Shown one piece after another: positions 30,301-45,300 of a stretch of 64,000 nucleotides of DNA. A model generated the notes under the pieces. It saw only the letters and a list, made by a program, of their open reading frames with translations. It was not told where the DNA came from and did not search any database. The stretch lies in assembly GCA_903813345.2 (NCBI GenBank), contig CAIIXF020000001.1, positions 29,377,915 through 29,441,914 of the forward strand. Direction: 5' to 3'. The position numbers and the translations under genes were made by a program. This stretch comes from Owenia fusiformis. Lineage: Eukaryota; Annelida; Polychaeta; Sabellida; Oweniidae. Within the stretch, counting starts at the first letter, position 1; every line of letters begins with the position of its first letter.

Positions 30301-33300
30301 CAATATTATCGCACTTCGGGGAAAGAGAAAAAGTGGGAGGTTGCATAAGAGATTAACTCAAGATTAACTTTGAAATATAAATCAAAAAATTATCTCCAGT
30401 TTGATACCTACCTCTAACTGTATATGAATATTGTAAAATTATTATTTAGCTCGAGAAAATAAAATAACAACAAAATTATTATTTTATGCTTCTCAAGAAC
30501 AATTTAAACATAGTGTTATTTAACTGTGATACAAGTATACACATTTTAGAAACAGCCTACTAGTATATCTTGGAATGTTCAAAATGATAAGACACGGCAT
30601 TCTTAAATGTGCCATATGTCCAAGGACCACCATGCTTTATATATGTCCTCTTAACAATTCTCATTCTACATATACTCTAAGGCAATATCATATTTTTATA
30701 TTTTGCTGTAGAATGTTTCCTCTATATCTCTATATATTATTCCCAATGCCTCCAATTCTGTATTTAAACATGTGACCTCATGAAGTTTCGCCAATATTTT
30801 ACAGAGGGGTGACATTTAGGAAATACTGCCTCTGCATGCTGACAGGGATAGCTTTACACATAAGGGTGATGACAGGGTTCACAGTATCTCCTCAACAGTT
30901 ATCTCCCCTCCTGAGGATGATGGAAGAAATATTGGTGCTGGTTAGAATAACTAGGTTGACTTCTTGGTATTTGTTTATTTAAGATTTTGATATATATTTT
31001 TTACAGCAAGTTCATTTTGTCATAACAATCATCTGCTTAATCATGTTTTGTATTTGTTGCTCTTTTCAAATGTTGCCCATCATCGGGTTCTTAATGAGAC
31101 AAGACATTTACTGATCCATATCTGATTTACTGGGAGATAAAATATCAGTACAAGATGATCAGCGCTAATTGTATGGCAACCAGTAAAATAAACAAAATCA
31201 TTCTTCATGAATAGTTTTTGAAAGTAATCTAATAATACCGAATATTTCTTGCAACCACACAGGCACTGTTTATGTGTAGACTACTAATAAAACTAAATAT
31301 ACCACCTATAAACACTTCTAATGATTACACCATTCAAACAACTAAGTAACATAAAAACTAAAAGAATAGCTTTTAGAACATTTAGAAAGCATTTCACTGT
31401 GTTATCTAGATAAGCCCCATTACATTTAACATTAACGATGACCTACTACCAATAAAACACTAAAAAATCAAGAAATACCAGCATAATGTCTATATATAAA
31501 AATCTTAGTACATGTAATATGTACGTGTATCTCATACTTGAGTGGGTTTGGGGTAGATATCACCCGGGAATATATATCGTATCTGAGGAGCGGGCAGGAT
31601 ATATTGTATATGTCCCGCTCCAGGCCAAATGCGGGCAGATATAATATATCCATCCCGCTCCCGGGAATTTTTCAAAAGTTTAAAAAAGTTTAAATATCAA
31701 AAGTTTTAATTTTTTAATTTCAAAATTTAATTTTTTTAAGTTTAAATGTTACAATTTCATTGTATTGAACAAAAAGAATATTACGAAAATGTTAAATATA
31801 AATATCTTGTCATTTGAAAAAGGTGGAAAGGGTTATATCTACCCTAAACCCACTCAAGTATGAGATACACCAGTTATGCACAGTCGGTTTGGATACATGG
31901 AATATCCCTTGGGATATGCAATACATATAGGTTATTTACTGGGAGGGATTGAATATGGGTTTTATTCCGAGGGACAATATGATATTGACCGTAGGGTAAT
32001 GTGATATTGACCGAGGGAGCGCAGCGACCGAGTGTCAATATCATATTTCCCAAGGTCAATATCATATTGTCCCTCGGAATAAAACCCATATTCAATCCCT
32101 CCCAGTAAATAACCTATTTATTCCATAATACATTCCTCCTTAAAATGTTACATTTGGATAATGCTTTCAAGGTTAAAAATAACCGGGAAAACCAAAAATA
32201 GGTTAATACGTTCCAATACGATTTTTGTCCCGGGGACAATACGATTTTTCCATGTAATACGCTCCAATACGATTTTTTTCCCGGGGACAATACGATTTTT
32301 TCATGTAATACGATTCAATACGATTTTTATTCCTTCATATTTCCCTGGGAAAACAGTAGTATTATGGAATAAATCTTGTATATCCCTCGGGATATTCCCT
32401 GTATCCAAAACCTCCCAGTGCATAACCCTTATGTATATAAGTGACCGACATTATATACTCTAAAATAAAGATAAATAGTTTCAGACCACTATAACCCCAT
32501 ATTCATATAACATACAGTGTATAAATCTCTTAAACTCCATCTCTTAACCCCAGTTTCATTTCCAACAGTAACTATTCCTCACAATTTATATTTTAGATAT
32601 ACCCTTAATCTCTTTCTTGAAAAATAAAGTTTTAAAAATAACCATGTCTCAATATTCTTCAAGAATAAGAAAAACTGAACATTTTAGGGAAAACATATTT
32701 TCTCAAATCATTCCTCAAATTCTATGCCAAAATACCCAACTGACCCATGTTAGCTCATGTTCCTACGAAAGCCATTTCCATGAAATGGTATAAGAAATAC
32801 TTGATGGCAGATGGCAGTCAATTTAAATGTGGGGGCGACTTTATAAGAAATCAAATATAGAAGACATTTTGAAATCTTACCACCAGTATTTGAGTTTTTG
32901 CCTGGATAGATTAATGAACAATTCATGGAAAAAACTGAAGTTGACACAATTATGAACAAATGATAATGTGACTTAATGTGACATAGAATGTCTGAGTTGA
33001 AACATATTCAGGTAAATAATGTCATGTATCAACATATGTAGACCATGGCATTCAATATGCTTCATACAATGTTTGATATCACCTAGACCCAATGCTTCAA
33101 CATACCGCCAGCATTGTTGTGAAAGAAAAGGAGAGATCCCATGGCTATAATAGGATGCAGGTTTATATTTCCCCATACTTAATTCTGGAATAGCATATTT
33201 TTGACAATACAACCAACAACAATAGCAAAAGATGAAAGTAAAATACAAAATCCGTTAATATGACTTGGACCACCACGTAGAAAGACCACTTGCTGCTCAC

Positions 33301-36300
33301 ATTTCATTATGAAATAATTGAGGATTCAAGTGAAGCGCCAACAAGCAGTCAAATGAATCTATCTGATCCCTTTAATCTCTATAATCCCCATTAAGGAGAT
33401 ATTACAAAACATTTTTGTTCAATTCATTTGTGCATTAGAGTTTTTATATGTTGCTATCAGTGGCGAGCATAATCTTGTATAAGATGATGAAAATGGTGAT
33501 ATTATTGCAGAATAATACATTCAAAAATCTGAATCTTATCATGATGGTTAAGAAAATATATACTCTTATAATCAATTGTTAATACAACCTATGAATAAAG
33601 AGAGGAGTGATAGGAATATTTGAACTTCATCTGGTTCATTAAGCATGCAACTCATGAGATGGAAAGAGAGTCATATTTTTTGGAAAGCTACCCTGAGCAA
33701 TAAATTGAGGAGGAACCACATTTCCTAGCAATTGTATTGTTCTTTTAATAATAATAAATTCATTGGTCTTTTCTTATTAACTAAATAATTATAAAGTATT
33801 CGAACATGACTGTATTCACGCCTTCTATAAACTGTAAACAAAGTCAACATTTCCCCCGGGTATATTCGCGAAGAGTACCCCTGGTAATACATGTAATGTG
33901 TGACATCATAACGGCGGGTTGTAGTTATGGTGGACCAAAATGAATATTCAAAACATTTTGGTGAGTTTTCATGTTCGAATTGTAATATAGACCCCAGAGC
34001 AGGGGTAATATTGTCGAATATGCCCCTTAGGGCAGGGCTAGGCACAAAAGCCTTCGAACCCCTCTCGCCCTTCGGTCATTCTGGTTACAGAAGACGTTTG
34101 TGCCTAGCCCTGCGGGTGTATTCGACAATATTACTTCTGCTCTTCAGTCTGTATTTCTTAATTATAAAGGTTTCAGTGAAGAACTTTGTGCAGATGCAGA
34201 TTTTTTGCAGAATGTCACACAACACATTGTATTTTATTCATGCTCTTTTGGGAACATTTTACTGACCAAAAACCCTACCTAAATACTCCTCATACTTCTG
34301 AATGAATTTCAATATTACCATATAGGGTCCAATGGGCAGCTTTTGAATGCGGACAAACTACCAATGATTAATAAAGAGTCTAACTCACTGAATATTTGTC
34401 AATACATTTTTGAAAAGTTAAGAAAAAATTAACATAATAAATCAATGTTGATACTTAATAGTAAAAATTAATGCATCATAAGTAAATTCATAATCATGAC
34501 AGTGAATGGTAATTTCTACTTTAAATGACATAAGAACATTTACTTACCAGGACACGTTAGTACAGTTTCATCAGAGCCATCAGAGCAGTCATTCCTGCCA
34601 TTACAGAGTAGTCTCCTATCAATACACTGTCCATTGTTACATCGGAACTGGATTGGACTACACGTCAGGGGTGTGGATTGGGTTGTCACTGGAGGTGCTG
34701 TGAACCAAACATCAAATAATGTTAACAAACATATCCAAATTTCAGATTTCATCTTTGCATTATCTATTTCAATTATAATTTCTGAATTGTTAGAGTCAAT
34801 CCATTAATCCTTTCTTTGTGTAAGCCTGGTAGGCCTGTAAACTTAGCCTGTGATTGGGCCTGGTACATTCAACATATGGTAAATTGTCATCCCTTGAACC
34901 TAGCTGACTTTACCCTTTCTTCCCTGTAGCATTTACTGGTTCCGCCTTGTTAACAAACCTTACCAGGCAATTTTTCGGAATATGCACATTTCGTTATCTT
35001 TTATTGCCACTGCCAAAAATTTTATTGCCAAAATCCAATTTTCCTTCTAATTTGTGATGATACAACAAAGACCCTCAGCTAAGTTGATTTTATTTATAGA
35101 TTTATTACAAAATTATGAGAATTTGTGGTTTCATCAGAGGGTTTCATAGATCTCTCCTAAATGTCTGGTTGTTTCCAACTGCTCATTAGAGGCCTTATTC
35201 TCAAGTAGGAATTCCTCCAATTTATGTAGACATAAAGTCCATATGTGATATATTCCCATAATGATGTCAAGTCATATAAAACCTCAATGAAGTTGACATT
35301 TTATAAATAAAACAAGAACAGTTTTTCACTGCATGATGTAATTACTTTTCATGGAAGTAGAAAGAAGTAATAACAGATGTGTCTTTTGAAATGACTTATT
35401 TTGTATGAATTGAGTCAATCAACAGAATTTGATTGATTGTAAATATAATGAAATATTAGTGACAGAGATTAAATTCTAGAGGGTGAGACACAACAAATAA
35501 GTAAACTCAGTCTGAAAAATATGTTCACCAACAATTTACTCAACTGAGTAGCCACTCAAAAAGGCAGCGGCTGTATATTCACTATTGATATTTCATCGGC
35601 TGTATATTCACTATTGATTATATCAAGTTTGTACATATTCTTTAGACTGATTTACAACAGTAAGAGGTACAAATATACAACATATATGTCAGTATAGGAC
35701 AAATACATAAAGTTTAACATGCAGTAGAAATAGGGAGTTATTGTCACAATATTGTTTTCACTTGATGACCATTGCAAAACAATCAAGTCTTGAAACATTT
35801 TGGAGATAAAGCTGTAATTTCTCAAGAGCTGTTTGTTTGTTTGGTTGGTAAGGCAGTCAGTAATGCCATTAAGAATGTTTTGCATTGGTTACAAAGTGTA
35901 ACACTTATTACTATAATATTACTAATTAGGTATGTGCAAAACATAAACTAAGTAAACTATAAAACATGTAAAACAATTCAGAGAGCAAATTCCCATAACC
36001 CTTAACAAATAAATGCATACAGCAGACATTTACTATGTATGAATAATGTGAGGATTTTATTTTTATAACTGGAAAATCATGAGAACATGTTCCAATTTCA
36101 GGATGGATGGGCTGCAGTGATGACTTTAATAGGGGGAATGATTGGCAACAGGGACTGGTTTAAAACATTTACTAACACATTTATAAATCTAAAACGGGTC
36201 TGTTTTTTGTCAATTCCAACTATTATACAGACATTGGACATTTTTGGTGAACTGATTACAGTAAGGTCACATAATGGGTCCTTGAAAACATAAAATAAAA

Positions 36301-39300
36301 TGAAAAACATTAAAAAAATGGTTAAGACTTGATTTAGACAATTGCCACATAAAAAGAAAATCTGGATTTGACTTACTGGTCAAAAACATTGTGGTTTTGA
36401 CAGAAACCCCATTTAACAAAATGAAAAAACATGGACACATTTGCCGGAATACTAGTGAAAGTGGCCACTGAAAATTCCATGAATCTAGGCTGAGATAAAA
36501 GTTGGATCTATAAGCAGTGGGAATGAGCAATTTACTATGAAAAATGAGCGATATGCGTAGCTTTGTATGAAGCATTGGATGAAGCCTTCTTGTTGCTCTT
36601 TTTAAACTCACCTCTTGAAGCAGGACTTTCATAATCAATAATTCCTCTGAGTGCATATGTCCTTCCCATAACCTCACCACCATACCTGGACAAATCTAAC
36701 TGGACATTTTCAATGATTTGCTCATCAAACACTGGAGCATTATATGTCTGGAACATGTCAGTTGATGTGTAGCCATCTTCTTCTGTTGCACTAGCCACTG
36801 CACCAACTGGAGTATCCTGGGGGTAGTGAACCCCGAGGAAGTCTCCCTTTCGTACCTCAAGTTTTTGAGGCAGATTAACCCTCTTCAATCCAAGGCCTCC
36901 AGGAAAGAGCTCAATTTTATGCAATAAAATAAATGTCTCAGCGGCAACCTGTCGCCAGATTCCAATAAATGCAGTTCCCTGTGCAGATGCGCGGAAATAT
37001 TCAAATGCTGTGACGCGACCATCACATACAAATGCATTGTTGAGCATGAGGCTTGCCCAGTTGTTGCCAGTACGAGGAAGTTGGTCTGGAGATCGACCGA
37101 TATAACGAGGGCATATAGCACCACCTATAACGGTTAGTGTATAGTTAGTGGCTTCATACAGAGTCAGTTAGCGTGTCCCTTATGGTGATTCTATAGAGTG
37201 TTTAATATGACCCTTTGCAAAAATATGAGCTTGTCCATTTGTAGAGAATGGATAAGTTCATAGAATGCATAATGAATAGGGTGCCATCTATATAATGTTG
37301 AAGTGCAAGTGCAGAATAAACACAGAATGACTAGAATATTCTTAACTATATTTGTGCAAGAAAATGAGATTGTTGCAAACTAAGGGAAGATCATATGATT
37401 TCATGAAGAAGGTGCAGGGTATATGTAAAGTCGTGTGTATTTCTTGAATCTCCAAAAATAAAATATATATGAAAAAGCTTATGTTTCGAATGATGGGAAA
37501 CTACCATCCTCAGAACATAGGCCTCCAGAACTCGTACCACTATCTTCCAAGGAAGGAACAAAGTTGATGATATCTGGAGCACTGCGTTGGGAGGATGGAA
37601 ACTATAAGAACAGCCTATTGCAAAGCTCAATTTATTTACATGGCTCGTTACTCAATTTGATATCATTTTGGAGTTGTATACAAGACTGTATTAGATACCA
37701 ACTAGGTACCTTATAATAGTACCACAATCATAAGCACTCAGAAATCATATGATCTTCACTCTTGTAAGACACTGCACAAAATTATGGTTCAAAAATCCCA
37801 AAAATAAAACAGAATATCGCAGGATACTGGGTACTATAACAACAATGTAGAATCATCACTCGGTTAAAACATCAAATCATGCGTGATATTCAACTGTAAA
37901 AAATAGTAGATTTTAGAATAGTGAAAATTATTTAATGAAGATATAAGTAGACAAGTGATATTAAAAAAATATTTTAAATGTATAAGTATTTTTATATTAT
38001 ATCGTAGTTACTTTAGTGGTATTGACAACACATCACAACACATTACAGTACAGACACACGACAAAGATTTGGATAACATTAGATGAACACAGAAAATAGT
38101 TAGTTCTGTTACTATATCACAAGTATTAATTCACCCAGAATGTTAAAGTCAAAGATTTAGTTGTTCTTGTTAAGAAAAGGTGTCAGCACCATACAATAGC
38201 AGGGTGACAGTTGATGTTACACAGAATGGGTTAACTAAACAAAAGAGGTAGCACAATCCCAGTGAACTTCAGACTGGGAATTAACCAACCTCTGCCAATC
38301 ATATCTCAGGTCTTCTACATTGATAACGGAATCAATTAGATAAGTAAGAAAACTAATGTTTGGATACACAACTCATCTAAAAATCAAATCTAATTTTGGG
38401 TATTAAAAACTCCTAAATCAAAAAATAACCTAAGTAATCTACAAGTAAAAACTCTTAAAAGAATCTTAAACAGTACCATAAACAAGTCATTGCTTTATTT
38501 TTTTTACCTCAATATAAAGGTGGATTTTATTTATTAAAGAATGGCTATGTGTTATCAGGATGATATATCATGTCTAAATGAGACTTAAACATGTACTTCT
38601 GTCTAGGGGGTTCTAACTTCACTTTATCATTATGTCAGTTTGACATGGGCTCAGTCTCAACCACTTGGTAACTATTTGGATCAATACAAGTAAGACTGAA
38701 ACCTCAAGTATTTTTAGACTAAACATATCTCAAGTTTTAGCCCTAATTAATTATATTTATTGGTTATGATTATTTTCTTTGATGATTTTAAGGAATTTGA
38801 ATTAGATCCAATACAAGCTTTCAGTTAGTCAGGGATATATTATAAACATTCACTGAAGTTTGAAAGTACGTAGCGCAACTATAATAAAATATTTATTTTT
38901 AAATGTGCTTGAAAGCCCATGTTATACCATATGTGTAAAAATAATAATATTTTGTTAAATTGGACAGTCAAAACATATATCTCTGTCTAAAGATTGAAAA
39001 TTAATGGTTTAAAACAATAGGGACTAAAAACCAATTTAAAAAATAATAATACAATAAGACCACTTGTTAAGAGTAAAATGTCATATCAGACCACAACTTG
39101 GTAAAATGAACTGGTTGAATATTGCTGTGCTAAATGATGCTCTTTCCATGTTTTCACTCTTATCACCCACTACATCATTACCTCAATTTCTTACATCAGT
39201 AATTCATTAACATATTCCATCTACTAACTCTTCATATACTATATTATGAAAAGAAGTTGCTTTTAACTAAGGGGATTAAAACACATTTAGATTTTTCAAC

Positions 39301-42300
39301 AAAATATTTGCAATTTGATTAATTTTCTTTTTATTAATTACTTATTTACTCATAAAAACATATTTTATTAATGGAATCAGAAAAGGGGAGGTGTTTGAAG
39401 GGTAATAACCCTACTTGACCTTGCTGCCCCTCCAGCAAAGTTTTAAATGAGGTGGGTGTGTGTCCTAATTATGAGCTGTCATCTTTATTGGAATCACCAG
39501 TAAAGATGTCATTATCTCCAATCATATCAATTGGTCAAATCTATTTTCTTGTTTTCAACAGGTAATTGATAATAAAAACAATCTGTTGAATAAAAGTAAG
39601 CTGTTGAAAAAACTTTTTATAGTGATGAATATAGGATCAATTATATTGACCATCTGACTACATGTACAAGTATTTATCAACATGAGGAGGGGTCAAGTGT
39701 CGTGATAAATAAACATTATTCAAAGGCTACTTTTAAAAGTCATAATCAGAGAATTTGAAAAAATCTCAATATAGATTCCACACTAGATTTTTTTCCTAAT
39801 ATAAATGTATAACTAATACCAATGCTAATGGCACATGAGAACCTATAATAGTGAAAAGGTTGAGGGAAAGTTGTATTTTATCAGGGCTCTGTAAATGATA
39901 TGATAAAATGGACTTGTTTCTGAAAAGTGTTGAGTGAAACACAGACTGACAGAAAGAACCACTTTTAGTCTGTGATTATGCTGTAAACAGAAATCAATTG
40001 GTTTTCAAATACTCAAGATAGAGAAACATCCACAGGAAATAATCCAAAACTAAAACTACCAAAAATCACGGTTGAAATATTTAAGTTGAAATGAAACATC
40101 CACATAGTATCCAAAACAAAAATGGACCATATTAAAGATCAAGCATCGGCAGATATTTGGGGACCTTTTTAAATTTTCAGCATTACCCCTTTATGAATAT
40201 GAATACAAGTGATCAGTCTAATGACAAATCAATCCACCAAAATCTAAATGAAAAACTAGGTCAATTTCTTTGTTTCTTAAAATCATCAAGTATATAACAT
40301 ATGTGTCTATTAGAAAAGAAAAGGCTACAAGACCATGTCGAAAATACAGAATAAAACTATATACCAAGCTGACCCATTCTGAAGTCCTTCACACTTAAGT
40401 TATTGCATCAATAGGTTGGCTTATATCACCAATATCAAACACAAACATTTTACTTTCCAAAGTCAATGAATTTATTTCTGAAGTCAACGAATTGCCTCTT
40501 GATACATTGTGTCAGTCATACTCTGCATAAACAATTGTTCCTCAAGGGCTCTCCATGCAATCAAACCATGGGGAATGGCTCTATTTATCTAATAACTTAT
40601 TCTCAACAACATAATGAACAGACGTTTCTCATTCAACATTTCACTCATATGTATATTATAGGTTATGTTATACGTAGAATCAATGATAGAGAGCTTCTCC
40701 CAAGGTATTGCTTTGAACCACCCATTTTACAAAATATAATTTGTAAAAATCCAGAACCAGCATTCCTTCATCCTCTGAAGCAGGTGTCCAGAATCTGTGC
40801 CTCCTTCTTCCCGATGCGCCGATGACGTGTACATGATTGCTGTCGCAGTGATGCGACAGCGAATCAAATTGCGAGTCTTTAATCGGGGAAACGCTAACTG
40901 CTTATCGCAGGGGGTAAAAAGAAAGAAGATATTCTGGATTTTGAAGCCCTGTGATCGGAGGATGGATGTCATTCCCTTTTCAAGGAAATATGGAGATAAA
41001 ACATTTTTTGTCCCCATGAAATAATTTGGATTTTTCATTCTTTGGCCAAATTACAAAACAATAGCCTTGCAATTTTGTCACCATCTATATCTCCGATTCT
41101 AGCTTCAATTTCTGTTTTCACTTAAGCCACTCAAATGATTAAAATGAGTTATCATTTGAGAAATCCTGATAATATTGAAGTTGAGGTGGGGGTGCTCTAT
41201 TTTAGGCAACACCTTTGAACCACTTGGTTCCTCACCTGATGATAAAGGTCTGATTTAGGGGCATAATGAACTTAACAGTCTTCAGCCTTTAGCCATATGG
41301 ACCAATTGAACATTGATTCTGTGGTTAATAGATATGCAGTGAGTTTTTGTGGTGAAGCAAAGTCCATAACAGTTTAGACACGATTCTCTGATTTTCTGAT
41401 TAATAATGTCTTCAGTAACAAGTTTAGAGCCAATATGCAACTCATCACTTGAAATCTGAATCCATCTGCTTGTATCAAACCCATACAGCAACTTGCATAC
41501 CAAAAGGTAACCTACCTGATGTTTTGTCTTCTTCCCATAGCCCTCATATCAGCCCATAATCAACTATTGAATAACATGATAAGGTTGAGTGGTTTTCATT
41601 GTTTTCAATTATGTATATACAAAGCATAAACTGTTTCCTGGACTGTATTTGGCACACAATTCATGATAATATAAAAAAATAGGGAAGTAGAGTGCCTGAT
41701 CTTATATCATGCTGGTAAGAAGAAATAACCTAGAAAATGGTCTGGCTTATGTTATAATACATGTATTGGGAGGAAGCCAAGTACTGTCTGACCTTCTAAA
41801 TCAGTCATATTGCTATACCCCTTGTATGCACCTTCAGACATCCAGAGTTATCTCAGAAATGAATGAATACCACAGTTCATCTGGTAAGAGAAATCTTCTC
41901 ATTATAATCATTTCATCATGATCTGCTTTCATTTTCATCATTTTAATGGTGTTTTGGAACTTGTGGGATCTTGGTCTTGCAAAGACTCTAGAATATAGTA
42001 AGCATGGAGGAATGGAGGCAAACTATGCTATGATAGCTATGTGTAGACGTGTCTTGCCTTCTTGCCCTTTGTAGTAGCTTACAGTTTATTCTCATTCCAA
42101 TGATGGGGATGATGCTTCAATATATTATCTACAGTACATATACATGTAGTTTATACTTTTAAATCAACATTTGCAACAAAACATTTTGTACTAATATGTA
42201 CATTATATACATTTTTCTTCATTGGTCTTCTGGTCTTGGGTGCTTTCTATTAGATTGAGTAAGCACCATTTCTTCCATTTTCTTATATATATATGGCATT

Positions 42301-45300
42301 TCACCCAATTCAACACAAAGCTGGGTTTGTTGATTAGCTTTTTATTACTTCAGAACTAATCATCTAATTCTCAAGGTTTCTAATGCTCTAACTATGTAAT
42401 AGCCGGCACTTTTGGAAGTCGAAGATAGAACTAGGTTTGTATAATTCTCAATGATGCCATGTACCTTTATTTTTAAAAATGCCAATTCTCACCAATAAAA
42501 ATCATATATAACAATAATACCTAAAAGATCAAGTCATTGTTTCTGATATTCCCAACCCTAATGTTGTATATGATGACATTCATAGTTGAGTGGGTGTATA
42601 GTAAGTATAAGTTCAACTCAATCCATGAATAATAGAGTACTGTGAGAATATCACAATGACATGATCCCACACAGAATTTCAGCTCTCATAAACATATTTT
42701 TCATGTATCCAAGAAACAAATGTCACTGCTACTGTCTTAATTTATTGCATCTCTTCCTATGTGTTAACCTATCTCATCATTACTCAACAGGGGTACTCTG
42801 TGTACCATCTAGGTATTTGTCTATTAGACTCAGTGATATGTAATTCATACTTAAAAATTTTTAGCGATGATAGCTCAATGATGTTTCTCCCTTGTATGTA
42901 AATGATGCTTATGTTGCATTTCATTTCATTTAAGAATGCTGACGATGACTATGCCTCTGTTTACTTTCTACATCATTATTTTTCTCTTTTCTATTTTGTT
43001 TTATGTTTTTGATATGATGACTGTGAGATATTACTCTAGGGCTAACCCTAACCTAACATGAATATGGCACAGTTAGACACGATCAGAAACAGGTGTAACC
43101 CCTCACCCTCCTCAGAACTCGATAAATCAAAATTATAAAATTGAGCAATAAGCATTTCATGAGTTGATCATACTGCGAGAGCATTCTGAAGATAGTTCTT
43201 AGTCTCCGGGAATCTTTGACCATGAAATCTAGATGACACACCCAAAACAAGAGATTTAGACAATTGTTCAAAAAGCTGAGTATGATGACAAAGAAACAAA
43301 TAATATGTGTGATAGCTTTCAATGGAACATTCAGAACTATTTTGATGTGTGTATTCATGGTCAAAAAGACAACCATGCACAAAAATGACATAGGTAACTT
43401 GGATGACTCTAAACATCTGCTTCCGAAAAAGGGTACTTCACCTCAAAGAATTGTCCTCAAATAACAGTAAAATTCAGGATAGTTTTTTCAAGGTAAATGC
43501 AAATCATTGCTTCAAAGTGAATAAAACCCTTTAGGTTCACAAAGGTTACTAGAAGTGCTACTTATCATCAGTCAACGAAACAACCAAGTCTTATACAGTT
43601 GGAAAACTTCAAATTACTTCGGGGTTTCAATTCCACATACCATATCTACTTGTGAAGCCTGAGTTACTATGTTAAGGGTAATTATATCATAAAATAAAAA
43701 ATGTTTAGAAGTAGAGAATCTGGCCTTGGTCCCTATATGACATATTCTACATGTGAATCATATATCTTAGTAGAGATAGAGCAATGCAAATCACCTTAAA
43801 ACCAAAGGGAATGGGTTCAATAGTTCATGGAATATTTCCACTCTTCCCTTCCCTGTATATCCTGGCTTCACTGTTAAATAACCAGGATAGAGAGACCCGA
43901 ACCACAGCAATGAACCATTAGAGGAACTAGAAGAGGAGCTTGTGGCCTCTGTTACAACAATAGATTATTTCTCCTCAAGTCTTATCTTAACATATTGTAA
44001 CTGAAAACTTGATGTTTGGTAATTGAGAAGTAAGCCAGTGGTAAGTTGTTGCATTATGTGTTACAACATTGTCTGATAAAAGAAAACAATCAATTTCTGG
44101 CTATAAAAATATTTTCAATGGTCTACATTATGCAACATGCTTGGCTGGCATGCCATGGGGTGGGTGGAAGATGACAAAATGGTGCCAGTAAGAGGTTTAG
44201 AGGAAGTTGTTAATTAAACCAAGACACAATGTACTTCTCTCGATAATCTCAACTTATTCAATATTATCACTAAACATGGGCTACTACTAAAACCATAATG
44301 ATAATATTGAACCAGTATGCTTCTAGGATTTTTCTGCAAAGCAAAGCTCTGGTTAATGATATCCAAAATAGGCTAAGAGTCAGACAATGAGATTTTTGAA
44401 AAAAAAAAAACTTTTTACATAAGTGGGCTAGTAGATACATTTCGGTGACGGCATTAACATTAGTATAGAAATTGTTTGAAGGATTTCAAGCATTGTTTAT
44501 TATAAGAGATGCCACACAGGGTTGCTGATTACACAGACTGACATGTGTATGTTGTAACTGCTGACTCTGATGGAAAAGTGCTGACAAGATATTCTTCATG
44601 TTTTAAGTAAAATCAATTGTGCAAAATGTATTTACTCAAATAACACCATAAGTCCATCTATGATCCATGTGACTTTTGTAATATTTCAGTCTGCATGCAA
44701 TAGTTTGTTGATTGGTTATACCATGACAGCAATACAGATGTATATGAAAATGTCCAAGTGCCTCCTCCATAAGAGATTCATAAGATTTCAGTTGCTCAAA
44801 GTTCAAATGTATCATAACCACTTTGGGAATGGAGATGTGCCTCTATAGAAAAATCGTTGTTATCTATTTTTTCAATGCCCACAAATATTAAGTTGAGACC
44901 TCCAAAGTTAAACAATAAAAACAAAAACCAACAAATATGACAGGAAGAAAAAGTTGTGAAAGAGCCACACAAAGAAGAGCAATCTGACATAGAAGGGCTG
45001 CATAACCTATATTATTAGTTTGAAAAGCATCTTATATATTCAATAGAAGATTATTTGGAACCCATTTGGAAGCATGGAAAAAATTGAAAGAAAAAAATGT
45101 TGCACTTATTTGCCTTCTTAGTCTATTAAGTGGGTGCTCTGATTTGATTTACTTTCTGTTCAAACACTAAATTGTCATTTTTATATCAGAACTTTTTGTT
45201 CACATAGCAGTCAAAACTACTACTTGCCTTAAATAAAATAAACATAAACATTGGTCCATAACATTAATGACTGCAATTCTTGGAATATGAAGGATGGTGA

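Larger units (their letters stand above)
28054..34547 (-). other. Intron between repeats 1 and 2 (6.5 kb), rich in inverted repeats
   Basis: No exon supported. It includes a 12-base C run at 29036-29047, two adjacent inverted-repeat elements (31525-32431) and a further imperfect palindrome (33996-34143). These are listed separately. Confidence 0.75.

Noticed and set aside
225-34697. CRISPR-like reading of the regularly spaced repeats
   Set aside because: The repeats are diverged protein-coding exons with splice sites in an animal gene; spacing varies and repeats are not identical.
36267-36683. 138-codon minus-strand frame overlapping the unknown-domain exon
   Set aside because: It is in another frame and runs through the donor; the 36612-37124 frame joins correctly to both neighbours.
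40466-41038. Open frames of 119 and 103 codons on opposite strands
   Set aside because: They overlap partly, have no domain, and the minus-strand one does not fit the phase 1 junctions of the surrounding gene.
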